From assembly GCA_905182425.1 (NCBI GenBank), contig CAJJBP010000012.1, forward strand, positions 26,009-90,008: DNA of 64,000 nt. The letters run 5' to 3'. A model generated the notes under the pieces. That model saw only the letters and a program-made list of their open reading frames with translations, had not been told where the DNA came from and ran no database searches. Below are positions 18,815 to 26,630 of this stretch, piece after piece. A program made the translations under genes and the position numbers. Source of the stretch: an uncultured Planktomarina sp. GTDB taxonomy: Bacteria; Pseudomonadota; Alphaproteobacteria; Rhodobacterales; Rhodobacteraceae. Numbering within the stretch: the stretch's first letter is position 1; every line of letters begins with the position of its first letter.

Positions 18815-19609
18815 TTATACGGAAGAACGAAAACCCTTAAACACGCTCGTTGCCAGAAAAGTGAACGCTGCGACACAGACAATTGAAGGTCCCGCCGGCG
18901 TGTCAAATACATATGCTGCACGCAGACCAATTACAGCTGAAAGCGCTCCAATTATGCCAGCCACAAATGCCATACCCTCAGGGGTTTTCGATAGGGGCCG
19001 CGCGGCTGCAGCTGGTATGATAAGCATTGCCGCGATAAGTAAAACGCCAACCACCTTGATCGCAAAGGCAACCGTAATGGCAAGTGCCAAAGTTAGAACC
19101 AATTGTTCGCGTTTGGGGTCGATCCCGCTTGCATGGGCCAAATCCTCGTTCATGGTTGAGGTTAACAAGGCTGACCAGCGCCAACTGATTAACGCAACGA
19201 CAAGTGCGGCTCCGCCCCAAATCACCACAAGATCTACGCGAGAGACTGCAAGAATGTCGCCAAAAAGGTAAGCCATTAGATCAATCCGCACACCTGAAAT
19301 GAATGAAACGGCGACAAGTCCAAATGCCAGCGCAGAATGAGCCAAAACACCAAGCAATGTGTCCATTGCATAGCCCCTTCCAGATAACACACTAACTGTT
19401 AACGCCATCAGCAAAGCGACTACCATTGTACCAATAAAGATTGACATTGAGAATGCGAGTGACAAAGCGACCCCAAGGATAGCTGCGTGCGCGGTCGCAT
19501 CTCCAAAGTAAGCCATGCGTCGCCAGACTACGAAACATCCAAGAGGGGCAGCGGCCACTGCTACGCCAATCCCTGCCAACCCAGCACGTATCATAAAATC
19601 ATCCAGCAT
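18815..19609 (-). CDS. znuB: Zinc ABC transporter permease ZnuB
   Basis: This 264-residue ABC-3 family permease forms the inner-membrane channel for zinc. Family hallmarks are the early APLGCFVVWRRMAYFGDATAHAA stretch and the later EDLAHASGIDP and LLIAAMLIIPAAAARPLS segments. About eight helices are visible. Its ATG at 19609 overlaps the znuC stop, and the gene order znuB-znuC-zur on one strand with znuA diverging is classic for zinc uptake. Confidence 0.94.
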   Translation of the reverse strand: MLDDFMIRAGLAGIGVAVAAAPLGCFVVWRRMAYFGDATAHAAILGVALSLAFSMSIFIGTMVVALLMALTVSVLSGRGYAMDTLLGVLAHSALAFGLVAVSFISGVRIDLMAYLFGDILAVSRVDLVVIWGGAALVVALISWRWSALLTSTMNEDLAHASGIDPKREQLVLTLALAITVAFAIKVVGVLLIAAMLIIPAAAARPLSKTPEGMAFVAGIIGALSAVIGLRAAYVFDTPAGPSIVCVAAFTFLATSVFKGFRSSV

Positions 19610-20358
19610 TAGTTAGCAATCTCATTGTGGTCATGCGCATGATCACCGTGTTGATGACTATGATCATGTTCATGCCGGTAAAGTGCTAGAGCACCGCCAG
19701 TTCCTGTGCCGAACAGCTCCCTATATTCTGGCGCAGATGCAACCACCGCCGGTGTCCCTTCGCAGCATACATGACCATTAAGGCAGATAACGCGGTCAGA
19801 TGCGCTCATCACGACATGCAATTCGTGACTGATCATAAGAACTGCACAGCCTGTGTCCTGCCGCACAGTTTCGATCCGTTGATAAAAAGACGCAGAACCG
19901 CGTTGATCAAGCCCCTGTGTGGCTTCATCTAAAAGCAGCAAATCAGGTTTTGCTATCAGTGCACGGGCAAGTAAAACTCGTTGGAATTGACCGCCTGAAA
20001 GCTGTGAGAGTTGCGCTTTTTCCAATTCGGGCACACCTGCCTGTGTCAACGCATAATTGATATCTGCAGCTATGATGCCGCCTGTCAATTTTAAGAACCT
20101 TGAAACTGTGATGGGTAAGGTTTCATCAATGTGGAGCTTTTGTGGGACATATCCGATTTTAAGGCTACTCGCCTGCACAACACGGCCTTGGAACGGCTTG
20201 ATCGCACCGATAATTGCCCTGAGCAGGCTGGTTTTGCCTGATCCGTTCGGGCCAACAATTGTTACAATCTCACTGGGTTCGATACTCAAAGACACACGCG
20301 ACAGTGCCGTCCTCGCACCATAGCGAACGCTGATGTCCTCAACCTGAACAAGGCTCAT
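19609..20358 (-). CDS. znuC: Zinc ABC transporter ATP-binding protein ZnuC
   Basis: This 249-residue ATPase has Walker A GPNGSGKTS, signature QLSGGQFQRVLLARAL, Walker B LLLLDEATQGLDQ and the switch in ISHELHVV. The C-terminus ends in a His-rich tail (YRHEHDHSHQHGDHAHDHNE), which is typical of ZnuC proteins and may sense or buffer zinc. It overlaps zur by four bases. Confidence 0.94.
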   Translation of the reverse strand: MSLVQVEDISVRYGARTALSRVSLSIEPSEIVTIVGPNGSGKTSLLRAIIGAIKPFQGRVVQASSLKIGYVPQKLHIDETLPITVSRFLKLTGGIIAADINYALTQAGVPELEKAQLSQLSGGQFQRVLLARALIAKPDLLLLDEATQGLDQRGSASFYQRIETVRQDTGCAVLMISHELHVVMSASDRVICLNGHVCCEGTPAVVASAPEYRELFGTGTGGALALYRHEHDHSHQHGDHAHDHNEIAN

Positions 20359-20870
20359 GCGTCGACCTTATCTAAACAAGACGGGCAGATACCTTCGGCC
20401 TCAACGACAGTTCGCTCTATCCTAAAACCGGTGACGCGAGCCGCGTCGCACAACGCACTCCGCGCTGTGGAAGATAGTGCTTCGGCCACCACATCGCACA
20501 AACGGCAGATCATAAATGCTGGTGTGTGGGAATGATTGGTGTGGGCACAGGCAATGAAGGCATTCAATCGTTCGATCTTATGGGCCAAACCATTTGCAAC
20601 AAGAAAATCTAACGCGCGATACGCTACCGGAGGTTGCGACCCAAATCCATCTTCGCGTAACCTATCCAAGATCGTATATGCGCCAAGCGCGCGATGATCT
20701 TGTAGTAAGATCTCCAGCACCTTGCGCCGCACAGGCGTAAAACGAAGGCCGTCCGCCGCACAACGGGCGTCGGCTGCGGTCAGCGCATCGCTCATACATG
20801 TACCATGATCGTGCTGCGCAAATCCTAAAGAGCCGTTTTCCACATTTAATTTTTTTGATTCACTTGTCAT
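20355..20870 (-). CDS. zur: Zinc-responsive Fur-family repressor Zur
   Basis: This 171-residue Fur-family protein has a winged-helix region (LRFTPVRRKVLEILL, then GAYTILDRLREDGFGSQPPVAYRALDFL), a metal-site histidine segment (ACAHTNHSHTPAFMICRLCDVVAE) and a C-terminal CPSC pair. The CxxC pairs at CRLC and CPSC fit the structural zinc site. An N-terminal extension with HDHGTC is also metal-binding in appearance. The start at ATG 20870 lies within a putative Zur operator, implying autorepression; a shorter start at 20795 is possible, but neither has a good ribosome site. Confidence 0.9.
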   Translation of the reverse strand: MTSESKKLNVENGSLGFAQHDHGTCMSDALTAADARCAADGLRFTPVRRKVLEILLQDHRALGAYTILDRLREDGFGSQPPVAYRALDFLVANGLAHKIERLNAFIACAHTNHSHTPAFMICRLCDVVAEALSSTARSALCDAARVTGFRIERTVVEAEGICPSCLDKVDA

Positions 20871-20880
20871 GTTATTACAT
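20866..20880 (-). promoter_or_regulatory. Candidate Zur operator at the zur start
   Basis: On the minus strand it reads ATGTAATAACATGAC. It shares the ATAACATKAC core with elements before znuA and before the CobW gene. It overlaps the proposed zur start codon, so binding would block the znuB-znuC-zur operon. Confidence 0.5.
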
Positions 20881-20896
20881 TTCGTCTATGTGAGTT

Positions 20897-20911
20897 GTAA
20901 TGTTATACAAT
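20897..20911 (+). promoter_or_regulatory. Candidate Zur operator before znuA
   Basis: GTAATGTTATACAAT reads ATTGTATAACATTAC on the other strand, sharing ATAACATTAC with the CobW promoter element exactly. It lies 16 bases upstream of the znuA ATG, and a GGAG ribosome site follows it at 20917-20920. Confidence 0.55.
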
Positions 20912-20926
20912 CACATGGAGACTTCA

Positions 20927-22067
20927 ATGTCCAGAAAGCTTTTCGCCCTATCGTTAACTGCCACTTTAATGGGGGGTGCTGCCTACGCGGACACGCCGCG
21001 GAGTCGCTGTGGATATCGCCCCCGTCCATTCCTTAGTAGCGCGGGTTATGGATGGTATCAGCGAACCTGATTTGATTATTCAGCCCGGTGCAAGCCCACA
21101 CGAATATAGTCTGCGCCCATCTGAGGCCTCGGCGTTACAGGCCGCCAATCTTGTGTTTTGGATTGGACCCGATTTAACGCCTTGGCTGACAGATACGATT
21201 GAAACACTGGCATCGGATGCCGTTGCAACTAAATTGATGGAAGCAGATGGCACGATCGAACTAGAGTTCAGGGAAGGTGCGTTGTTTGAAGCCCATGACC
21301 ACGGTGATGATCATGGCCACCATGACCACGATGATCATGGTGATGACGACGATCATGACGATCATGGTGATGACGACGATCATGACGATCATGGTGATGA
21401 CGACGATCATGACGATCATGGTGATGACGACGATCATGACGATCATGGTGATGACGACGATCATGACGATCATGGTGATGACGACGATCATGACGATCAT
21501 GGTGATGACGACGATCATGACGAAGCTGAGAATGAGCATGAAGGCCATGATCACGGCGCGCATGACCCACACGCATGGTTGTCACCAAAAAATGCAATGA
21601 ACTGGCTGAACGTGATCGCAGGTCGGCTTTCCGCCGTTGACCCTGACAACGCAGGTGCTTATTTTGCGAATGCCGCAGCAGGCCGCACAGAGATCGAAAC
21701 CTTGATTGGTGAGGTCACAGCGACTCTTGATCCTGTTCGTGGTGGTCAATTCATCGTATTCCATGATGCGTATCAGTATTTCGAAATGGATTTTGATTTC
21801 CCAGCATCAGGCGCAATCTCCATCGGCGATGCGTCTGATCCAAGCCCAGCGCGGATAGCGAAAATCCAAGCTCGGATCGCTGAGCAAGGCATTGATTGCG
21901 TTCTGGCTGAACCTCAGTTTAATCCGGGTCTTGTTGCGACAGTTCTCGATGGAACCGATGCGCAGACGGGTATTCTTGATCCGCTTGGTTCTGATCTGGA
22001 GCCAGGTCCAGCATTTTACCCTCAACTGATCCGAAACCTGTCAACCGCTCTTGCAGGCTGCTTTTAA
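20927..22067 (+). CDS. znuA: Zinc ABC transporter substrate-binding protein ZnuA, with a one-base frame break
   Basis: This is the periplasmic zinc-binding protein of the ZnuABC importer. The signal peptide (MSRKLFALSLTATL, ending AAYADTP) is read from ATG 20927 behind a GGAG site. The mature domain (VAVDIAPVHSLVARVMDG onward) is in another frame, open from 20976. Removing one G of the GG at 21000-21001 joins them as DTPRVAVDI, so a single inserted base, real or a sequencing error, breaks the gene. Ligand histidines are likely in VHSLVA and AHDPHAWLSP, and a later HDAYQYF. The metal loop is a very long Asp/His block made of tandem repeats. Without the signal peptide the protein could not reach the periplasm. 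Confidence 0.88.
21336..21524 (+). repeat. Seven tandem copies of a 27-bp unit inside znuA
   Basis: The unit, starting at each CATGGTGATGACGAC, recurs at 21336, 21363, 21390, 21417, 21444, 21471 and 21498. The copies are identical apart from the end of the last. It encodes HGDDDDHDD repeats in the metal-binding loop. Being in-frame and near-perfect, the array is a likely variable-number locus. Confidence 0.9.
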
Positions 22068-22119
22068 GTACCGCCACCCTGTAAAGACATGGATAAAAAA
22101 TGGAGCACAAGTACACCCT

Positions 22120-22767
22120 ATGTCCCATAAATTTTGGGGTTTTATAATTGTTATGATGTGCCTTGGTGAACCTGCCAAGGCACATCCACATGTCTTCGTT
22201 GATGCGCGCACCGGCTTTATTTTTGGAACTGACGGGCTTTTAGAAGCACTGCACATTTCATGGACATACGATGAATTTACAACGCTTATTCTGTTTGAAT
22301 CCCTGAATTTGGATCCGGATGGAGACGGTCAGCTTAATGATGCTGACCGCGCCGCAATCATAGATGGTGAAACCAAATGGAGCCACACATATAAAGGTGA
22401 TGTCTACCTTGAGTTTGCAGGTCAGGACTATCCATTGGGACGCCCCGAAGCCGCTGCTGTTAGGCTTAACGGCAACCAGGTAGAAGTCTCATTTGACCTG
22501 CCATTGTTGCAACCTGTAAGGATTGACAATGCGCCGGTATTCCTGCGTCTGTATGATCCGTTTTATTACTACGCCTACTCCATTGTGCCCCCGATAGCCC
22601 ACGCCAATCTGCCTGAGGATTGTCAGGTGCAGATTTTATCGTTTGAGCCAAGCGCGGCAGAAAGCACCTTGCAAGAAAAGCTGGCAGCACTGGGGCGTGA
22701 AGATATACCTGCGCTAGAAAATATCGGACGTCTCTTCTCTGATGAGGTACAGCTGACATGTGGCTAA
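22120..22767 (+). CDS. DUF1007 family periplasmic protein
   Basis: The protein starts with a signal peptide (MSHKFWGFIIVMMCLGEPAKA) followed by HPHVFVDAR, the hallmark of DUF1007. A calcium-loop-like DPDGDGQLND segment follows at about residue 65. The frame opens at 22051, but 22120 gives a proper signal sequence. The family is unnamed functionally but commonly sits next to NicO/RcnA-like permeases, as here: the next gene starts ten bases before its stop. Location in the znu cluster suggests a role in divalent-metal handling. Confidence 0.85.
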   Translation: MSHKFWGFIIVMMCLGEPAKAHPHVFVDARTGFIFGTDGLLEALHISWTYDEFTTLILFESLNLDPDGDGQLNDADRAAIIDGETKWSHTYKGDVYLEFAGQDYPLGRPEAAAVRLNGNQVEVSFDLPLLQPVRIDNAPVFLRLYDPFYYYAYSIVPPIAHANLPEDCQVQILSFEPSAAESTLQEKLAALGREDIPALENIGRLFSDEVQLTCG

Positions 22768-23639
22768 GGATAGGGGCAATTGTTCTGTGTGTTTTGGTTA
22801 TCGGTATCGCTGCCTGGGAAATTATGCCCTGGTTTGAAATCCGACGATGGGCCGCTGTTGAACAACGTATGTTTCAGAATATGATGGCTGGTGCGCTCAG
22901 AGGTATTCAAGCCAACGATCCAGGTGCCATTTGGACATTGTGTAGTGCGACGGCTGCATATGGGTTCTTCCACGCCCTTGGACCGGGACATGGAAAAGTG
23001 CTTATCGGAGGGGCCGCCCTAGCCAGTGACGCCACCCTAAAACAGTTGAGCATACTGACGGTTCTATCCAGTTTGGCACAGGCCGCGACGGCCATCTTTT
23101 TGGTCGGTGCTCTCTACTTTCTTCTGCAAATAGGGTCCGCTGATTTGGCCAACATCACAGAGACTTGGCTCGCCCCCGCAAGTTATGCAGCAATTGCCGC
23201 GATCGGGGCTGTTTTAATATTTCGTGGCGTACGCAGTTGGTATTCAATGTCACAGGCCAAGCAGATCACAGACGCCTGCTTTGGCCACACGCATGGCCCA
23301 AGTGTCAATGACGTGGCGACACTTACATCTACACACGACGCTGTCGCTTTGATCGTCAGTATTGCGCTGAGACCCTGTACTGGCGCTCTATTTGTACTGG
23401 TGATCGCTGCTCGGTTTGATGCTTTTGCAGTTGGATGCCTTGCCGTGATCACGATGGGCCTTGGGACTGCTGCTTTTAACCTTATAATTGCCACCTCCAG
23501 CGTCGTCGCTCGGCAGTTGGCTGGTCTCAGTGCGCGGGATTATCAAGGCTTGCAGGTCATCTCGGCAACGCTGCATTTGACTGGCGGGATCCTGATCGTC
23601 ACCATCAGCATCGGTATGTTGTTACCCTACTTGGCTTAA
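22758..23639 (+). CDS. NicO/RcnA-like metal transport membrane protein
   Basis: This 293-residue membrane protein has the metal-binding motif YGFFHALGPGHGKVLIGG (HX-GPGHGK, about residues 70-85) of the nickel/cobalt transporter family and a later ALIVSIALRPCTGAL segment. About six helices are visible. It overlaps the DUF1007 gene, forming the pair often seen with zinc genes. Family members export or import Ni, Co or other divalent cations; a zinc link is inferred from context only. Confidence 0.85.
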   Translation: MWLRIGAIVLCVLVIGIAAWEIMPWFEIRRWAAVEQRMFQNMMAGALRGIQANDPGAIWTLCSATAAYGFFHALGPGHGKVLIGGAALASDATLKQLSILTVLSSLAQAATAIFLVGALYFLLQIGSADLANITETWLAPASYAAIAAIGAVLIFRGVRSWYSMSQAKQITDACFGHTHGPSVNDVATLTSTHDAVALIVSIALRPCTGALFVLVIAARFDAFAVGCLAVITMGLGTAAFNLIIATSSVVARQLAGLSARDYQGLQVISATLHLTGGILIVTISIGMLLPYLA

Positions 23640-23665
23640 GAAATCTTGACTACGTATATATTGAT

Positions 23666-23680
23666 ATGTCATAACATTAC
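23666..23680 (+). promoter_or_regulatory. Candidate Zur operator before the CobW-family gene
   Basis: ATGTCATAACATTAC matches the elements at zur and znuA in its ATAACATTAC core. It ends 20 bases before the ATG. A TTGACT at 23646-23651 may serve as the -35, placing the operator over the -10. Confidence 0.55.
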
Positions 23681-23700
23681 AAAATAAAAATCAGAGTAAA

Positions 23701-24795
23701 ATGAGCAATACCACAGCCACAAATGTTACCCGCTTACCAGTTACCCTGCTGACAGGTTTTCTTGGTGCGGGAAAAACAACACTTCTGAATGCAATAATAG
23801 CCCAGCCAAACGGACCAAGGATCGCTGTCATTGTAAATGAATTTGGCGAGGCGGGTCTTGACCATGATCTGATCGAGACCGTGGACGAAGAAGTTGTCTT
23901 GATGAAGTCTGGCTGCCTGTGCTGTTCCATCCGTGGTGACCTGTCACACACCCTGCAAGATTTAGCTGCCGGCAGACAAGAAGGTCGCTTGACCTTTGAA
24001 CGTGTTGTGATCGAGACAACGGGCCTCGCAGACCCTGCCCCTATTCTACATACGTTCTTGGTTGATCCTTATTTGGCACAGAATTTCCGCATAGATGGGG
24101 TTGTCACGGTGGTGGATGCAGCAACAGGTCCCAGCACACTCGATTGTCAATTCGAAGCTGTTTCGCAAGTCGCTATGGCCGATTTGCTTGTCCTGAGTAA
24201 GACCGATCTGGTGTCCGAGAGCAGATCAGGGATATTCAATACACGGCTGCGCTCACTTAACCCAACAGCAGATATTTTGCGGGCGGATCGTGGTGTAGTG
24301 CCAACCGCTGCCCTCTGGGATTTAAGTGGCATGCGCCCTCAAGAGACAGCAGATCAGGCCATAGCATGGCTGATGCCACCCGTACCCAGTTCTTCATTTG
24401 GTCCCAGTGATCCATTTGACAACCTCTCAGGCCTCGCCCCATCCGCTGCTAATACAGCCCCCCAGCCCAAACATGATTCACGAATTGGATCAGCATCCAT
24501 TGTCCTGCACGACCCCATTTCTCCTGATGCGTTTGATCATTGGCTAGACACACTCATCAGGCTGCGTGGGCCCGACATCCTACGCGTGAAAGGTATCGTA
24601 CATCTGATTGGCATTGAGATGCCATTCGTGTTTCACGGTGTGCAACATCTTTTTGATCCACCGGTGCCTCTGCATGACTGGCAGGGCAAAACCTGTGAAT
24701 CGCGCATCGTTGTCATTGCCCGCGATATGACACGTGAAGAACTAGCCTACAGCCTGGATATGCTACGCAACCATCAACCTGCCAAAACTGGTTAA
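23701..24795 (+). CDS. CobW/COG0523-family GTPase, probable zinc metallochaperone
   Basis: This 364-residue G3E GTPase has Walker A GFLGAGKTTLLN (residues 18-29), the metal-binding CxCC motif in KSGCLCCSIRGD (about 61-72), Walker B-like ETTGLADPAP and the base motif SKTD. The CobW C-terminal domain follows, with a linker containing a His-rich potential. Zur-regulated members deliver zinc to client enzymes during starvation; the operator-like site upstream supports that role here over cobalamin synthesis. Confidence 0.9.
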   Translation: MSNTTATNVTRLPVTLLTGFLGAGKTTLLNAIIAQPNGPRIAVIVNEFGEAGLDHDLIETVDEEVVLMKSGCLCCSIRGDLSHTLQDLAAGRQEGRLTFERVVIETTGLADPAPILHTFLVDPYLAQNFRIDGVVTVVDAATGPSTLDCQFEAVSQVAMADLLVLSKTDLVSESRSGIFNTRLRSLNPTADILRADRGVVPTAALWDLSGMRPQETADQAIAWLMPPVPSSSFGPSDPFDNLSGLAPSAANTAPQPKHDSRIGSASIVLHDPISPDAFDHWLDTLIRLRGPDILRVKGIVHLIGIEMPFVFHGVQHLFDPPVPLHDWQGKTCESRIVVIARDMTREELAYSLDMLRNHQPAKTG

Positions 24796-24808
24796 GGAAA
24801 CGCCTTCA

Positions 24809-24925
24809 ATGGTACCAAACCTCAATGTCAATGCCCGGCACCTATCGCCCCTTATTGAACGGTCAAACGAAACGTGGCCTCTTTTAGCTCTGTATCCAAT
24901 CGTTGATTTCAAGAAAGAAACATGA
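24809..24925 (+). CDS. Possible 38-residue small protein
   Basis: An open frame MVPNLNVNARHLSPLIE... fills the gap after the CobW-type gene and ends as ATGA overlapping the next gene's ATG. An AAGGAA site precedes it at suitable spacing. The tight coupling is the main evidence; no homologue is recognised. Confidence 0.35.
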   Translation: MVPNLNVNARHLSPLIERSNETWPLLALYPIVDFKKET

Positions 24926-25179
24926 TGGGCAATCTTGGATCGACGACACTTAAAAAACGACGCCGGGCTGCAGATCCTATGATGGCATACGATGTGTTAC
25001 CTCAACCACTTCGAAGCTGGCTCGCAGAGGCAGCGCTTCCATGGTCACCAAAATCGTGCAAACGCATTTGGGACAAGGCCCAGAGCAATGGCCTCAGCGT
25101 GAATCATACAATCGTGCTACTGACTGAAGCGGAACGAAAAACCCTGTCCCAGGACAAGCATTACGTTTTTTTGGATTGA
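24922..25179 (+). CDS. DUF6525 family small protein
   Basis: This 85-residue basic protein has a conserved-looking opening (MGNLGSTTLKKRRRAADPM) and the central LRSWLAEAALPWSPKSCKRIWDKA. That pattern matches small Rhodobacteraceae proteins grouped as DUF6525, function unknown. The start is one of two adjacent ATGs (24922 or 24925). It is probably co-transcribed with the CobW-type gene. Confidence 0.65.
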   Translation: MMGNLGSTTLKKRRRAADPMMAYDVLPQPLRSWLAEAALPWSPKSCKRIWDKAQSNGLSVNHTIVLLTEAERKTLSQDKHYVFLD

Positions 25180-25269
25180 GGCCGCAGATCCGGTTTTGAC
25201 CTTAAAGCAAAACCTTGAGGTTTTGTGGGCCATAGCCCATGAATTTGAGCTTAAAGCCTGTGCCGTGGG

Positions 25270-26256
25270 TCATTTCCTTTCATTGCGTGCAGATCGTCTT
25301 GCTAACTTCTGGGCTAAATCAATGCCGACACCAGGTCGTGACCAAGGGCACTCCACAATACAAATTGCACAGCCAGAGTTTTCGGCAAAATATGGAATAC
25401 ATTTGTCAAAATCAACATACCAGCGCTCATCACCCCGGACGGTTTTCTTATCTGGCTCTATAGCAATGGGTGGACACGCATCCTCACAAATTCGGCATTT
25501 AGAGCAAAATTCATCAATTCCAAAATCCCGCTTTTTAGTACTGGCGAATGGAGCGTTTGTTAGAACTGCTGATAATCTAAAAGAGGATCCAAATTCTGGG
25601 TTAATCAATGAACCATGTTTTCCTAATTCGCCGAAACCACACTCTAAAGCCGGAGGTATCATGACTAACTTCCCCGCCATTGGTCCTGTGACTGCTTCAG
25701 CATCCCAGCCTTGATCCATAAGCCAGGCAGTAATTTTTTTGGCAGCAGCTGCTGCCCGCCCATACTGACGCACCACCTCAATCCCAGCACGAAACTCTGG
25801 AGCATGTTTTAATTCTTCGTAATCATGATGCACTCCCACCATTATTACGGTCTTGAATGTAGTCTCTTGACCTTCAAAGACCCATTCTTGCTTCATCTCT
25901 GTAGCTCCAACCATCTCACAGTCTCCAGCGTCAACAAACTGATCAAGTGAAGACGTCCAAGCACTTGGGGATTGCTCTAAAGCTAATGGGTTCAAGTCCG
26001 GCAAAGCCGCGTCGAGAACAACCTGCCGCTTAGCCCGCTCAGTTGCCATCTCCGGGCTGTCTGGCTGACACATATAAAACCATTTTTGCACTTCACCAAA
26101 AGCAATATCATCTGGATTAGGCGCCCAAAATACAAGTTTTGGCCGGCGCTGCTCAGTCTCTCCCAACCCGTTTATAGTATTGCCAGTCACAGTCGGGAGG
26201 CGCACAACCATTTCTGAGTTAGGTATGAAAGGGCGGTATGGATTTAATTTAGCCAT
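25270..26256 (-). CDS. Ferredoxin-domain protein related to reductive dehalogenases / QueG
   Basis: About 328 residues, with a C-terminal two-cluster ferredoxin domain: CSKCRICEDACPP, then CIPYFAENSGCAICIVECP near residue 300. The region before it (PMAGKLVMIPPALECGFGELGKHGSLINPEFGSSFRLS) matches the catalytic-core layout of reductive dehalogenase and epoxyqueuosine reductase relatives. No Tat signal or membrane anchor is present, so it is probably cytoplasmic; a corrinoid partner site is not certain. I set the start at ATG 26256, as the frame upstream to 26274 overlaps another reading. The role is unknown. Confidence 0.7.
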   Translation of the reverse strand: MAKLNPYRPFIPNSEMVVRLPTVTGNTINGLGETEQRRPKLVFWAPNPDDIAFGEVQKWFYMCQPDSPEMATERAKRQVVLDAALPDLNPLALEQSPSAWTSSLDQFVDAGDCEMVGATEMKQEWVFEGQETTFKTVIMVGVHHDYEELKHAPEFRAGIEVVRQYGRAAAAAKKITAWLMDQGWDAEAVTGPMAGKLVMIPPALECGFGELGKHGSLINPEFGSSFRLSAVLTNAPFASTKKRDFGIDEFCSKCRICEDACPPIAIEPDKKTVRGDERWYVDFDKCIPYFAENSGCAICIVECPWSRPGVGIDLAQKLARRSARNERK

Positions 26257-26266
26257 GATGTGAAAA

Positions 26267-26500
26267 TCATACAAATGTTACTATCTCAATACAACTTACT
26301 CTTAAATAATCTATTCCATTGCCCCCAAAAAGCTCACCAGCCAGGGCAAAAAAGGTCAATTCTACATTACCAAACCAGAACATCTCGAGCGACCCTAAAG
26401 CTCTAAAAAGACGAGACTGAAACCCATCTTCTGTTGTGGCAATATATTTTACAACAAAGAAACTATCTCCGTTTACTTCTGTATTGGATACTGGCCATCC
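26267..26500 (-). pseudogene. Open frame lacking a start, possible gene remnant
   Basis: On the minus strand 77 codons are open between TAG at 26501-26503 and TGA at 26267-26269. Composition is protein-like (FFVVKYIATTEDGFQSRLFRALG, then ELTFFALAGELFGG), but no good start codon is seen. It ends 11 bases before the ferredoxin-domain gene on the same strand. It may be the C-terminus of a deleted or decayed gene. The rest of 26501-26630 holds nothing recognisable. Confidence 0.3.
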
Positions 26501-26630
26501 CTACGCTATGTTGCATGGATGCAGGCGCAGAGATTTAAGTTATGAAGGTAGGCGGTTTTGGTGACAAAAATAAGCTGCGGCTTGCGGTTTATCACCTTTG
26601 TTTCCATCCAAATCAAATTGAGACATCCAA

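Noticed and set aside
18795..19271. Plus-strand ORF of 158 codons
   Set aside because: It lies antisense to znuB, whose frame has clear family motifs; it is a shadow frame.
21261..21600. Open frames on other strands across the His/Asp array, and a CRISPR-like look
   Set aside because: They arise because the 27-bp unit lacks stops in several frames. The units are contiguous with no spacers, so it is a coding tandem repeat inside znuA.
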